NCBI GenBank assembly: GCA_030562195.1 | Contig: JAUJPP010000011.1 | Span: 10,044,001-10,108,000 of the forward strand | Direction of reading: 5' to 3' | DNA: 64,000 nucleotides | From: Nipponacmea schrenckii | Lineage: Eukaryota; Mollusca; Gastropoda; Lottiidae | Program-made: the position numbers and the translations under genes | Part shown: piece by piece, positions 11,391 to 23,400 of the stretch | Layout of the letters: each line of letters opens with the position of its first letter | Position numbering within the stretch: position 1 is the stretch's first letter | Notes under the pieces: generated by a model | Database searches by the model: none | What the model saw: only the letters and a program-made list of their open reading frames with translations | What the model was told of the DNA's origin: nothing

Positions 11391-11791
11391 AATAGGCCTT
11401 AGCATGAACATAAAATTTTAGTTCTCAAGAATGGTCAATATGAGTATATTCATCAGGGAACTTATCTATGGAGGTATATTAGGGCCAATATCCAATGATA
11501 TAAACATATCACTTAGACAACATTTACGCTACAAAGGTTAAATTACATTGTGCATTATACCATAAATTCATCCAACAAAATACCGCTAATGATTTAACCA
11601 AGTTAGATTATACTTATGTCAGAAGATATGTCTTATTTTTCTTATAACATTTTACATTATTAACAATCTATCACGCAAAAACATTTCACAATATCTTTCA
11701 TTTTTATCACATACAAATAAATGAATATTACACTTTCTATATTGCATTAAGCAAAAATTTCGTTTCGTAAAATGAGAGATGTTTTCTGTTT
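11391..11791. other. no gene seen
   Basis: AT-rich sequence between the MITE remnant and the left arm of the 53-bp inverted repeat. No feature recognised. Confidence 0.4.
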
Positions 11792-12289
11792 CGTGTTTTT
11801 TCTTTTCTGTTTTTTCTACCGTGCATTATCTTTTTTATGCAAATCATTGCCCTCATTAATATTCATGAGATAAACAGTTGCGCTTGCGCGACTGGCAACA
11901 TCCGAGTTAGTTTGTTTACATTGGTGGTATAATTTGTTTTGGTGTGATTTGATTTTCAGAAGAATTCGTAGAATAGCAAATAATTTGGAAGCAGGGCATC
12001 CTTTGGAAAATATTCAACATCAGCCTGAATGCGTGAATAGTATAGAAGCAACATTAGATTTAAAACTAAACAATGAAATGAATTTTAACCTTGAAAATTG
12101 TGTCGTTAATCTGTCAAAATTTTGGGTTTACTCCTATTACTCACAATTCCCATTTCTCATAATTAATTATTTATGGTTTAGTGCATCTTTAATCCCTAGC
12201 TGTACCCCTATAGAGACAAGGACATAACCCATGTATTCTTTAATCTCAATCTCAATAATATAAACACTCAATATTAACAACAACAAAGA

Positions 12290-13601
12290 TAGCTTGCCAG
12301 GCAAGGTAACATACGCCCACTGGCAGCATTGAATTTGAAAAATAAATTGAGCAATGACTCAAAAACATTCACTAAATGGATATTGAAGTTAAGGGCAAAA
12401 ACTCAAAAACTGTTCATGGAAAATTGTCAAATTAGAACTTGACCACCATCTTATCTATTTCAATACTCGTACCAAGTTTCATCAAATCTATTAAAAAATT
12501 GTAGCTTATTTTGCACCCACAAATATTTTTAATGCAATATTACTAAGTCAAGGGCAATAACTCAAAGACCATTCATTAAAAAAGTCGGAAATTCAAACTT
12601 GACTAATGTCTTATCTATTCAGATGCTTACACCAAGTTCCATCAAAATCTTTTGAAAATTAAAGCTTCTTATTGAAACCACAATAGAATCTTGACGCAAT
12701 TTCACGAAGTCAAGGGCAATAACTCAAAACAGTTCATTGAAAAACTGTCAAATTCAAACTTGACTGGTCTAATCAATTCCAATGCTCACACCAATTTCCA
12801 TGAAAATTGGAGGATTAATTGCATCGACACTAAAATTTTGACAAGATTTTACTACATCAAGGGGAATAACTCAAAAACTGTTCATCAAAAAAATTGCCAA
12901 ATTCAACAAATATAGAGGCAGGGGCAATAACTCCAAAACTGTTTATCGCAATATCGTCCAAATTGAACTTGACTGCTGTCTTATCAATTCCAATGCTCAT
13001 ACCAAGTTTCATTAAAATCCATAGATAATTGTAGCTTCTATAGTGTCTACAGAAAATGAATTTTTACGCAAGTTTACTAAGTCAAGGGCAATTACTCATA
13101 AACTATTCATCAAAAAATCGTCAAATTTGTACCTGACCACCGCCTTATCAATTCCAATGCTCATACCAAGTTTCATTCAAATGCAATGAAAATGGTAGCT
13201 TCTATTGCATCAACAATAAATTTTGACGTGATGTAAATAAGTCAAGGGCAATAACTCAAAAACAGTTCATCGAAAAAATCTTCAAATTTAAAGTTGACAG
13301 CCGTCTTATCAATTCCAATGCTCACACCAAGTTTCAATAAAAATCCATTGAAAATTGTAGCTTCTATTGGGTCTACAACGTATATAGAGGCAGGGGCAAT
13401 AACTCAAAAACCGTTTATCGAAAAATCGTCCAAATCGAACTTGACTACCGTCTTATCAATACCAATGCTCATACTAAGTTTCATTAAAAATCCATAGAAA
13501 ATTGTAGCTTCTATAGTGTCTACAACAAATGTTGACGGACTGACAGACAGACGGACGTGGGCAACGACATTATACGTCCACATATTCATGTAGGCGTATA
13601 A
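12290..13601 (+). mobile_element. pearl-like element 4
   Basis: It starts with AGCTTGCCAGGCAAGG, then ATACGCCCACTGG. Core copies with the AAGTCAAGGGCAATAACTC landmark follow, then a decayed GACGGAC tract near 13534-13557 and the terminal hairpin (TATACGTCCACA ... GTAGGCGTATA) ending at 13600. The start closely matches elements 2 and 3. Confidence 0.75.
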
Positions 13602-14416
13602 ATATCTGTTCATTCGATAATTTCCATACATGCATACCAAGTTTCATTAAGATTAGATAATAACTTTAGCCTCTATCTTGGATACAACACAAATTTGACG
13701 CGTTTTTACTAAGTCAAGGGCAATAACTCAAAATCCGTTCATCCGATAATTTCCATTTTTGAACTTGACCAAGCTATCATCAATATATACATGTATACCA
13801 AGTTTCATTAAGATTGGATAAAAACTGTAGCCTCTATCGTGGATACAACCCAAATTTGACGCGTTTTTACTAAGTCAAGGGCAATAACTCAAAATCCGTT
13901 CATTCGACAATTTCCATTTTCGAACTTGACCCAGATATCCTTAACATATACATGTATACAAAGTTTCATTAAGATCGGATAAAAACTGTAGCCTCTATCG
14001 TGGATACAACCCAAATTTAACGCGTTTTTACTAAGTCAAGGGCAATAACTCAAAAACCGTTCATTCGATAATTTCCATTTTCGAACTTGACCGAGATATC
14101 ATCAATATATACATGTATACCAAGTTTCATTAAGATCGGATAAAAACTGTAGCCTCTATTGTGGATACAACCCAAATTTGACGCGTTTTTATTAAGTCAA
14201 GGGTAGTAACTCATAAACCGTTCATGCGATAATTTCCATTTTCGAACTTGACCGAGATATCATCAATATGTACATGTATACCAAGTTTCATTCAGATCAG
14301 ATAAAAACTGTAGCCTCTATCGTGGATACAACAAATGTGGACGGACCGACGGACGGACGGACGGACGGACAGGGGCGACGGCAATATACGTCCACATTTC
14401 CATGTGGGCGTATAAA
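13602..14416 (+). mobile_element. pearl-like core array with its own 3' end
   Basis: About five ~160-bp core copies of the element-3 type (ATACATGTATACCAAG, GGATAAAAACTGTAGCC) end in a long GGAC tract (about 14339-14370) and the hairpin TATACGTCCACA ... TGTGGGCGTATA. There is no palindromic start, so it reads as a 5'-truncated copy placed directly behind element 4. Confidence 0.7.
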
Positions 14417-14600
14417 AATTATTAAAAAAAAATAATATTAAAGCACATATTTATGCACATATTTAAGCACTTTGATTAAATCAATTCAATATCTTCAAAT
14501 GACCGACTGAATTCAAATATTCCAAACAGTCTTCCCTTGACTGACCAACTGGTTCTTTAATCGTTCCAACCTATTGTCAATTTCCGTATAAACTCGTCAT

Positions 14601-15260
14601 TTACATATAACGGCACCACCAAAGTGTGTTTAACTTCGCCCTTTCGGTCATTTCAACTTTCTTTTTTGTGGACATGAAGTTGAAAATAGTTGGATGATTA
14701 TGGGTGAACATTTTGTTCAAGCGACTGTGAAATCCCTCTAAATTGTTGTTGGTGCAGGGCCCGACTGTGTTGTAATGGTTCCAAAGATGGCTGGGAAATC
14801 TGGCATCATCATCAACCCAGGTAGTTGTGATATAGTCATGGAAGGAAACTTTCTTCTCTACATCCACGTTTCTTGGACTGTATCAATTGATAATAATGGC
14901 AGACCGACAGCGCTCCTATAACTGATATAATCTAATGAAGTTATGGTTCATTCCCGGGAAGTCACCACTTGGGTCAAAACTACTCATGCAGATACAAAAA
15001 ACGATGGCACCATTGCACATCTTGACCTGAATTTCAACAATTTAATCAAAGATGCCAAACAGTGAGTGACACCGATAATTAGTCATGTAAATACAAATTA
15101 GTGAACGATTTTCATGAATTTATGTCGCTGTTAATGAGCTCTTAACACTTTTAATCTCGCGGCGGCATTACTTAAAATCATCCAAGAAAACAAAACGGTG
15201 ACTTCCCAGGAATTGGAAATTTTCTAGCGGTGACTTCCCGGGAAGACACCGAAGTTACAT
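14601..15260 (-). pseudogene. Mutator-like (MULE) transposase fragment with its leader
   Basis: The minus-strand reading at 14601-14867 includes WNHYNTVGPCTNNNLEGFHS, then HNHPTIFNFM. The TNNxLEGxHxR block is common in MULE/FLYWCH-type transposase-derived proteins of invertebrates. At 14945-15250 lies non-coding sequence also found in the second MULE at 56003-56340, with repeated TTCCCGGGAAGTCACC motifs. Only the C-terminal quarter of the transposase is visible and the catalytic DDE residues are absent. It is a dead fragment, not a host gene. Confidence 0.6.
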
Positions 15261-15791
15261 GTATTTAACCAAAAAGTTGATTGAAGACAGTTAACATCAA
15301 ACGAATTTGGGATAGCTTATATATGAATATATCAAACAAACAAAAAACCTAAAGAAACTGTAGAAAGCTGAGTAACTTAAATTATTAATTGTGCTAGTCG
15401 TTAATCCAGCTACTGGTCTGCTTGGACTGTTCCATTTATAGTATAGGTTTTATTATTTTCAGAACTTAATTTATGAGTACTGGGATTATGAATAATGGGA
15501 ATTATGAGTAATGGCAACACACCAAATTTTTGACAATTACCAAGCCTGATCACGGACTATAGGCTCAGACCATAGTTCAGACTAGTTACCGGTATAATAA
15601 AGAGTTATCTCCCCATGAGGCGAATTAATTTCTTTACATTCTGGTGAATATTTAAGAGTGTCATGACCTATAAATTTGCATAAAAAAGATTATGCACGGT
15701 AGAAAAAACAGAAAAGAAAAAACACGAAGAGGAGAGTTATGTCCCTCTACTGCGTGCCTCTAACCTCATCCATGTGCTAGAAAAAAATGGC
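15261..15791. other. no gene seen; end of inverted repeat
   Basis: Unassigned AT-rich DNA apart from the right arm of the 53-bp inverted repeat (15674-15726). Confidence 0.4.
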
Positions 15792-16325
15792 AATATTGTT
15801 CATTACAAATTGTGTCGGATACCTTGACTGCAATAGTCAACTTATTGACTTGATTTGATTGTACGCTTGAGGATGTAGTCAAATACTACTAATTTAAAAA
15901 AATCGCACTTGTCGAAATAAAGCCTGTAAATATTATCGCGTGCGGTGAGTCAAATGTGACTGCTATCAATTCAATGAACGCAGTTCGCTTGATAAGATAG
16001 CTTAAGTATTATATTATAAATTGCTTTGGATTACCATGTAAATAACCACAGGCGAAGCCGGGAATAAGCGCTAGTATTATAATATTGTGAAGATAGCCCT
16101 CATCTAACCATAAAGAGATTGTGCTCATCGTTAACCTATGAATGTGTTATGTCTAGTCATTGATATTTGGTTGTGACAAACTATAATATATAAAATATAT
16201 AAATTTGGTGTTATTATTTAACAGAACGTATTACACACGTCATGGATAGTAGGCAATAAATAGTTTATTTAGAGGGTAATATAACACGGGTCAGAATAGA
16301 TTAGTGTGGCATATACCAAATAAAC

Positions 16326-16680
16326 CAGTGTTAACACTAACACAGAACACTAACACGAGATTTGACCTCAACCAGTGTGTAACTCATGTATACATGTATG
16401 TGCCTAACCCTATAATATTTCTATAACGTGCATGGTCCGTATGTGCCCGAAACCCTTATCTATAACGTATGTGACCCCAACCCCTTATCTATAACGTATG
16501 TGACCCCAAGCCCTATCTATAACGTATGTGACCCCAACCCCTTATCTATAACATATGTGACCCCAATCCGTTATTTATAACATATGTACCCCTCTGAACT
16601 ATAATTGTGTAACCCCCATCCCCTTATCTATGTTGGTTGAGGTCAAATCTCGTGTTCGTGTTCAGTGTAAGTATTAACAC
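16326..16680. repeat. minisatellite framed by inverted repeats
   Basis: The left frame (GTGTTAACACTAACAC ... GAGATTTGACCTCAACCA) is mirrored on the right (TTGGTTGAGGTCAAATCTCG ... GTATTAACAC). Between them, about 16440-16630, are 5-7 copies of a ~29-bp unit containing CTTATCTATAACGTATGTG followed by a C-rich spacer. A shorter version lies at 41890-42130. Frame-plus-minisatellite suggests a small non-autonomous element. Confidence 0.6.
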
Positions 16681-16957
16681 AGAGTTAGGACACTATCACT
16701 GTATGTAAGATATTAACACTTAGTGTGTAAAACAAATGTTTATTATCGATAAGATTTCTTAGGTGTTAAATATCATACAGAACTGGTCTATATAGTATTT
16801 TGACTTGAATAAGTTTCAAAACAAAAATGTTTTTAATGATTTGATATCGTATATTAAAGCTCAAATTGACATATTTGTTATATTTTTAAACGTGTTTATT
16901 TGGTGTTAACACCAGATAATACAATATATAGACACGAAGAATGAGTTCCATTTTCGT

Positions 16958-17410
16958 GTTAGTGTTAACACTAACACAAGATTTGACCTCACCCATTGTA
17001 TTTAACACCTCCCCTAATATATAACGTATGTACTCCCTTTATCTAGAACTTTAAACCCCGTACCCTTATCCTTAACGTGGTGTTTTCGCACATCACAGTT
17101 CACAGCATCCCTATTGGCGCTTTAATTTATTCTCAGTTCGCCCCTTTCACCAATCTTCCCCTATTTATATCTATAACGTGTAAAGTTTGTATGTGCCCAC
17201 CTCCACTTTGTCTTTTACGAACATAGTATGTAATATGTGCCCAATCCTTTATAACTATATATAAAACTCCCACTCTTATCTGTAACGTATGGACACCCCA
17301 ACCACTTATCTCTAACGTATGTATCTCCTCCCATTAGCATTAGAGTATGTACCCCAACCCCCCGCTTATCTATAACGTACTCTATTATCTATAACGTATA
17401 TACAATATCT
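16958..17410. repeat. second TTATCTATAACGTATG minisatellite block
   Basis: It starts with another palindromic GTGTTAGTGTTAACACTAACAC-like stretch and TTTGACCTCACCC, then irregular TATCTATAACGTATG units separated by C-rich spacers to about 17400. Confidence 0.55.
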
Positions 17411-18758
17411 ATACATACAATTAATTAAGAGTATCTAACTAGGCCTAGAACATTGGATGTCTATCAAAATTATCAATATTTCCAATACAATCAGATATTT
17501 ACCACAGAATGATTATGTATTTCAAAAGATTTCTTGATAACTCCACTTTTCTTAAGTATGAACCTGGCTTCAAGTCAACTGAAACTTTCATCCACTCACT
17601 TTATAACTTTAACAATAGAGGTATTCGACTGGTACATTTTGTACGCTAAACACTGCGCAGTAGTAAAGCGTGTTTAACTATTCCTGTACCAGTCAAATGC
17701 ACTACTGAAGCTCAGGACTCTGAATTACCAATACTGTTGCAGTACCAAGTAGGGAGAAGTAATGGAGCCTGTGCTTTTGGTAGTCGGCCCAGTGTCGGCT
17801 ATGACCCCTTAATATCTATCTTTAACTATTCCAGGCTATATCGATACATTGATATATCGACACTGTGTAAGCGTCAGTATTTCCCTCTAACGCTGAGTTA
17901 AACATGGCAGTGGAATAGCTCTGCGGGTAGCGATTTGTTATTGTCGTCCGCTATAAGTATAGTGTAGTTATGTTGTCAAAATATTAAGGTCTTGGATTTT
18001 ATGCCTTTTGAATAATCTTGAAGTGTTTTTCTATACCACCCGAAATATAAAGGTTCTTTCAGCTCCCATATATTTCCCTTTTCTGTCCCAGAACGCGTCA
18101 TAGGCAGAACCAATCGCCAGCAGCCATTTTTATGCACCCACGTGACTAATTTAATGGTCTTAATTTTATGCTAAAGATTGATACGAATTTAGTCCCTTCT
18201 ATTTTTAGAAACCCTCTGTCTCCCTTCCTTTGGGGACTTTGCATGTCCATTTTTGACTTGGAATTTTATGTCTGAAATTGCATTTTCTTTCAGAATTTCT
18301 GAGATTATAAGAAATTTAATTGGCGGAAGGATATTTCTTAAAATAGTAGCTTGTGTGCAGTAACAGTCAAGGCGGATAAAATGTAGTTGTTTTCTTTCCT
18401 TTTGACTAGTTCAAAATTTCCATAGTCATGCTATAGTAAATTTTTGTAGATAAACCAGGTATTGGCTTGGCTAGGCTTTCATGTGACATATTGGAAAGTT
18501 TTCAGCGAGATTTCTGGAATGAGTAATAGAATGTTGAATTTTTCGTGATTTAACATGGAAACAGATGGCAAATGGACCGAGTCCTAAAGGAGGAAAAACT
18601 CCATTAAGTTTCGTGCTCAACGAAACCCCACGACGGTACCATATTTCGTTGTTATCGGATTCTCAGTATTCCGTGAAATAGACCAGTCGAATAGCCCTAT
18701 TGATCCCATTAATTCAGCACCGTCGTCAGGCTGGGGTCCGCAAAGGGGGGGGGGGGGG
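17411..18758. other. no gene seen
   Basis: No convincing open frame. A short inverted repeat (GACTGGTAC at about 17629 against GTACCAGTC at about 17687) is present. The region lacks a counterpart in the second copy of the dispersed repeat. It ends in a poly-G run. Confidence 0.35.
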
Positions 18759-19119
18759 CGCTAGCGAGAATTAATCCCCACCAATTCTCTTAAACCTTCT
18801 TCATTTACAAAAACCAGAAGATGGACATATTTATTGGGATTTTGGTGTCTTGCAATCATCAGAAATATGTTCTCTGGGTTTCTAGTTTTCAAAATTTTCT
18901 TGGGAAGAGGGAGCATCAGGACAAAAAATAAGGATCTCCGTACCAATTCAGTCCTGGCGACGGGGGGTGCATTAATTCCTCATCTAAAAAAATTAAACTC
19001 TGATTTCTTTTCATTCTATTATTTATCATGATGCTATCAACAGTTCCCACATCAAATTGAAAATATATGGTTGTGTCAAACCCTATATTTCTACTCCATC
19101 TCACTATTTAAAATATATA

Positions 19120-19400
19120 TAAAAACCAAAAATATAAAACGACATTGAGACTTCGTACACATCAATTAAGACAGGTGGGTACAAATTCCCGTTGATAAAT
19201 GCACTTCTTGAAGATGAAAACCATTTCCTTGTGATATGTCCCAAATACAATACCTTGAGAGAAGAATTGATCACGTCTTCCATTTTATATTTAAAACTTC
19301 TTCTCGTTTTGATACGTCTGGCTATAGCAGATTTTTGTTATATGCACTTAAATTTAGACGTCAATAAGAGTTTGTATTCCATTGTTAAATGCATTAATTA
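19120..19400 (+). pseudogene. LINE C-terminal fragment
   Basis: The reading TLRLRTHQLRQVG, then ALLEDENHFLVICPKYNTLR, is the EDExHFLxxCPxYxxLR zinc-knuckle-like block found just before the end of many LINE ORF2 proteins. A stop precedes the block and no RT core is present. The same fragment recurs twice at 42740-43000 and 43460-43729. Confidence 0.65.
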
Positions 19401-19415
19401 ATATGAGTTACAACA

Positions 19416-19652
19416 GAATTTATAAATTAAACGAGACTTACCAAAGTTGAAGTTTGATGATAATTCTCCTAACACTGTTGACGTCTTAGAGGTTAAGTGA
19501 GATGCGGTGCATGCTCCCAGAGGTCATACTTCAACGTGTGAGTAGTTGCAAAGAACCCAAAGCAATTCTATCCTAGGGTGTGGCCCATAAAGGTAGGGTG
19601 GGCACTATCATCAAACTTCAACTTTGGTAAGTCTCGTTTAATTTATAAATTC
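19416..19652. mobile_element. 237-bp element with 47-bp perfect inverted ends
   Basis: 19416-19462 and 19606-19652 are exact reverse complements (inner part GAGACTTACCAAAGTTGAAG on the left). The motif TTCTCCTAACACTGT occurs just inside the left arm and again just outside the right arm. The right arm contains TTTGGTAAGT, a perfect 5' splice-site consensus. A second copy is at about 43010-43260. No protein is encoded. Confidence 0.7.
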
Positions 19653-19980
19653 TCCTAACACTGTATGACGTAAGCTTAGAGGTCACGTGAGAGTTTTAAA
19701 GTTGCAACTATGAACCGAACACAAATGAATTTATGAGTTATATTCATTAAGGGGGTTGACAACCCTAAACCTATGTACAAAAAATAGACGATTTCAACCA
19801 CTTCTTTTCCACCTATCTGAAATATTTAAATATCAATGGAAAGAGGGGACTTTCAGCTATCCAAAAATATAAAATTTATTTCTTTATGACATTTCAACTT
19901 TAAGAAATAGGGTATGAAGATGAACGAAAAAAACGTCAATTATTCCCTTAAAATTAGCATATCTACTAGGCTATTTAATA

Positions 19981-20480
19981 NNNNNNNNNNNNNNNNNNNN
20001 NNNNNNNNNNNNNNNNNNNNNNNNNNNNNNNNNNNNNNNNNNNNNNNNNNNNNNNNNNNNNNNNNNNNNNNNNNNNNNNNNNNNNNNNNNNNNNNNNNNN
20101 NNNNNNNNNNNNNNNNNNNNNNNNNNNNNNNNNNNNNNNNNNNNNNNNNNNNNNNNNNNNNNNNNNNNNNNNNNNNNNNNNNNNNNNNNNNNNNNNNNNN
20201 NNNNNNNNNNNNNNNNNNNNNNNNNNNNNNNNNNNNNNNNNNNNNNNNNNNNNNNNNNNNNNNNNNNNNNNNNNNNNNNNNNNNNNNNNNNNNNNNNNNN
20301 NNNNNNNNNNNNNNNNNNNNNNNNNNNNNNNNNNNNNNNNNNNNNNNNNNNNNNNNNNNNNNNNNNNNNNNNNNNNNNNNNNNNNNNNNNNNNNNNNNNN
20401 NNNNNNNNNNNNNNNNNNNNNNNNNNNNNNNNNNNNNNNNNNNNNNNNNNNNNNNNNNNNNNNNNNNNNNNNNNNNNNNN
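19981..20480. other. scaffold gap (500 N)
   Basis: Exactly 500 N, the same size as the second gap, so a nominal placeholder. It sits at the left edge of the satellite, whose true length is therefore unknown. Confidence 0.98.
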
Positions 20481-23400
20481 TATAGTATAGTAGGTCTGGT
20501 AGTAACTATAGTATAGTAGGTCTGGTAGTAACTATAGTATAGTAGGTCTCGTACTAGCTATAGTAGGTCTGGGAGTAGCTATAGTAGGTCTGGTAGTAAC
20601 TATAGTATAGTAGGTCTGGTAGTAGCTATAGTATAGTAGGTCTGGTAGTAGCTATAGTATAGTAGGTCTGGTAGTAACTATAGTATAGTAGGTCTGGTAG
20701 TAACTATAGTATAGTAGGTCTGGTAGTAACTATAGAATAGTAGGTCTGGTAGTAGCTATAGTAGGTCTGGTAGTAGCTATAGTATAGTAGGTCTGGTAGT
20801 AGCTATAGTAGGTCTGGTAGTAACTATAGTATAGTAGGTCTGGTACTAGCTATAGTACGTCTGGGAGTAGCTATAGTATAGTAGGTCTGGTAGTAACTAT
20901 AGTATAGAAGGTCTGGTAGTAGCTATAGTAGGTCTGGTAGTAGCTATAGTATGTCTGGTAGTAACTATAGTATAGTAGGTCTGGTAGTAGCTATAGTAGG
21001 TCTGGTAGTAACTATAGTATAGTAGGTCTGGTACTAGCTATAACACGTCTGGGTGTAGCTATAGTATAGTAGGTCTGGTAGTAGCTATAGTATAGTAGGT
21101 CTGGTAGTAGCCATACTATAGTAGGTCTGGTAGTAGCTATAGTAGGTCTGGTAGCAGCTATAATAGCCCTGGTAGTAGCTATAGTATAGTAGGTCTGGTA
21201 GTAGCTATAGTATAGTAGGTCTGGTAGTAGCTATAGTAGGTCTGGTAGTAGCTATAGTATAGTAGGTCTGGTAGTAGCTATAGTATAGTAGGTCTGGTAG
21301 TAGCTATAGTAGGTCTGGTAGTAACTATAGTATAGTAGGTCTGGTAGTAGCTATAGTAGGTCTGGTAGTAACTATAGTATAGTAGGTCTGGTAGTAGCTA
21401 TAGTAGCTATGGTAGTAGCTATAGTATAGTAGGTATGGTAGTAGCTATAGTATAGTAGGTCTGGTAGAAAGCTATATTAAAAGTAGGTCTGGTAGAAAGG
21501 GCCTATATTTATAGTAGGTCTGGTTGTAGCTATATTAGGTCTGGTAGTACTATAGTATAGTAGGTCTTGTAGTAGCTATAGTACTGTAGTCTATATTAGG
21601 CTATAGTATGTAGGTCTGGTAGTAGTTATAGTAAGTAGGTCTGGTAGTAACTATAGTATAATAGGTCTGGTAGTAGCTATAGTTAGGTCTGGTAGTACTA
21701 TAGTATAGTAGGTCTGGTAGTAGCTATAGTAGGTCTGGTTAAGCTAGTATACTAGGTCTGGTAGTAGCTATAGTTGAGGTCTGATAGTAGCTATATGGTC
21801 TGGTAGTAACTATAGTATAGTAGGTCTGGTAGTACTATAGTATAGTAGGTCTGGTAGTAACTATAGTATAGTAGGTCTGGTAGTAGCTATAGTATAGTAG
21901 GTCTGGTAGTAGCTATAGTAGGTCTGGTAGTAACTATAGTATAGTAGGTCTGGTAGTAGCTATAGTATAGTAGGTCTGGTAGTAACTATAGTATAGTAGG
22001 TCTGGTAGTAGCTATAGTAGGTCTGGTAGTAACTATAGTATAGTAGGTCTGGTAGTAACACGTTTGGTAGTAGCATAGTATAGTAGGTCTGGTAGTAGCT
22101 ATAGTAGGTCTGGTAGTAGCTATAGTATAGTAGGTCTGGTAGTAGCTATAGTAGGGTCTGGTAGTAGCTATAGTATAGTAGGTCTGGTAGTAGCATATAG
22201 TAGGTCTGGTAGTAGCTATAGTATAGTAGGTCTGGTAGTAGCTATAGTATAGTAGGTCTGGTAGTAGCTATAGTAGGTCTGGTAGTAGCTATAGTAGGTC
22301 TGGTAGTAACTATAGTATAGTAGGTCTGGTAGTAGCTATAGTAGGTCTGGTAGTAGCTATAGTATAGTAGGTCTGGTAGTAGCTATAGTAGGTCTGGTAG
22401 TAGCTATAGTATAGTAGGTCTGGTAGTAGCTATAGTATAGTAGGTCTGGTAGTAGCCATAGTATAGTAGGTCTGGTAGTAAGCTATAGTATAGAGGTCTG
22501 GTAGTAGTATAGTAGGTCTGGTAGTAGCTTATAGTAGGTCTGGTAGTAGCTATAGTATAGTAGGTCTGGTAGTAGCTATAGTAGGTCTGGTAGTAGCTAT
22601 AGTATAGTAGGTCTGGTAGAAAGCTATAGTATAGTAGGTCTGGTAGTAGCTATAGTAGGTCTGGTAGAAAGCTATAAAAGGTCTGGTAGTAGCTATATAG
22701 AGTCTGGTAGAAAGCTAAAAGTAGGTCTGTAGTAGCTATAGTAGGTCTGGTAGTAACTATAGTATAGTAGGTCTGGTAGTAGCTATAGAAAGGTCTGGTA
22801 GTAGCTATAGTAGGTCTGGTAGTAGCTATAGTATAGTAGGTCTGGTAGAAAGCTATAGTATAGTAGGTCTGGTAGTAGCTATAGTATAGTAGGTCTGGTA
22901 GTAACTATAGTATATAGGTCTGGTAGTAGCTATAGTATAGTAGGTCTGGTAGTAGCTATATGTAGGTCTGGTAGTAGCTATAGTATAGTAGGTCTGGTAG
23001 AAAGCTATAGTATAGTAGGTCTGGTAGTAGCTATAGTATAGTAGGTCTGGTAGAAAGCTATAGTATAGTAGGTCTGGTAGTAGCTATAGTAAAAGTAGGT
23101 CTGGTAGTAGCTATAGTATAGTAGGTCTGGTAGTAGCTATAGTTAGGTCTGGTAGTAACTATAGTATAGTAGGTCTGGTAGTAGCTATAGTATAGTAGGT
23201 CTGGTAGTAGCTATAGTATAGTAGGTCTGGTAGTAGCTATAGTAGGTCTGGTAGTAGCTATATGTAGGTCTGGTAGTAGCTATAGTATAGAGTCTGGTAG
23301 TAACTATAGTATAGTAGGTCTGGTAGTAGCTATAGAAAGGGTCTGGTAGTAACTATAGTATAGTAGGTCTGGTAGTAGCTATAGTATCTGTAGGTCTGGA

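Larger units (their letters stand above)
11792..15726. repeat. 53-bp inverted repeats bounding a 3.9-kb segment
   Basis: 11792-11844 and 15674-15726 are reverse complements over 53 bp with a single mismatch. The landmark is TTCTACCGTGCAT on the left and its complement on the right. Between them lie a pearl-like element pair, a MULE fragment and unassigned DNA. The outer flanks of the two arms are not alike. The arms could be ends of an old composite element or two opposite copies of a short repeat. Confidence 0.5.
15792..19880. repeat. dispersed ~4-kb repeat, copy 1
   Basis: 15792-16920 and 18759-19850 are close to 41407-42364 and 42366-43447 respectively. The 16921-18758 stretch is missing from copy 2, whose junction falls directly after GTTTATTTGGTGTTAAC. 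The second block starts at GCTAGCGAGAATTAA, preceded here by a run of 14 or so G (18745-18758). The block carries a LINE-tail fragment (19120-19400) and a MITE-like inverted repeat (19416-19652). It ends against a scaffold gap. Confidence 0.75.

Noticed and set aside
14601..14867. Host gene encoding a small conserved protein
   Set aside because: The TNNNLEGFHSR block and the adjoining sequence shared with the MULE at 56003 show it is a transposase fragment.
19914..20516. Long open frame of about 200 codons
   Set aside because: It is open only because it runs through 500 N.
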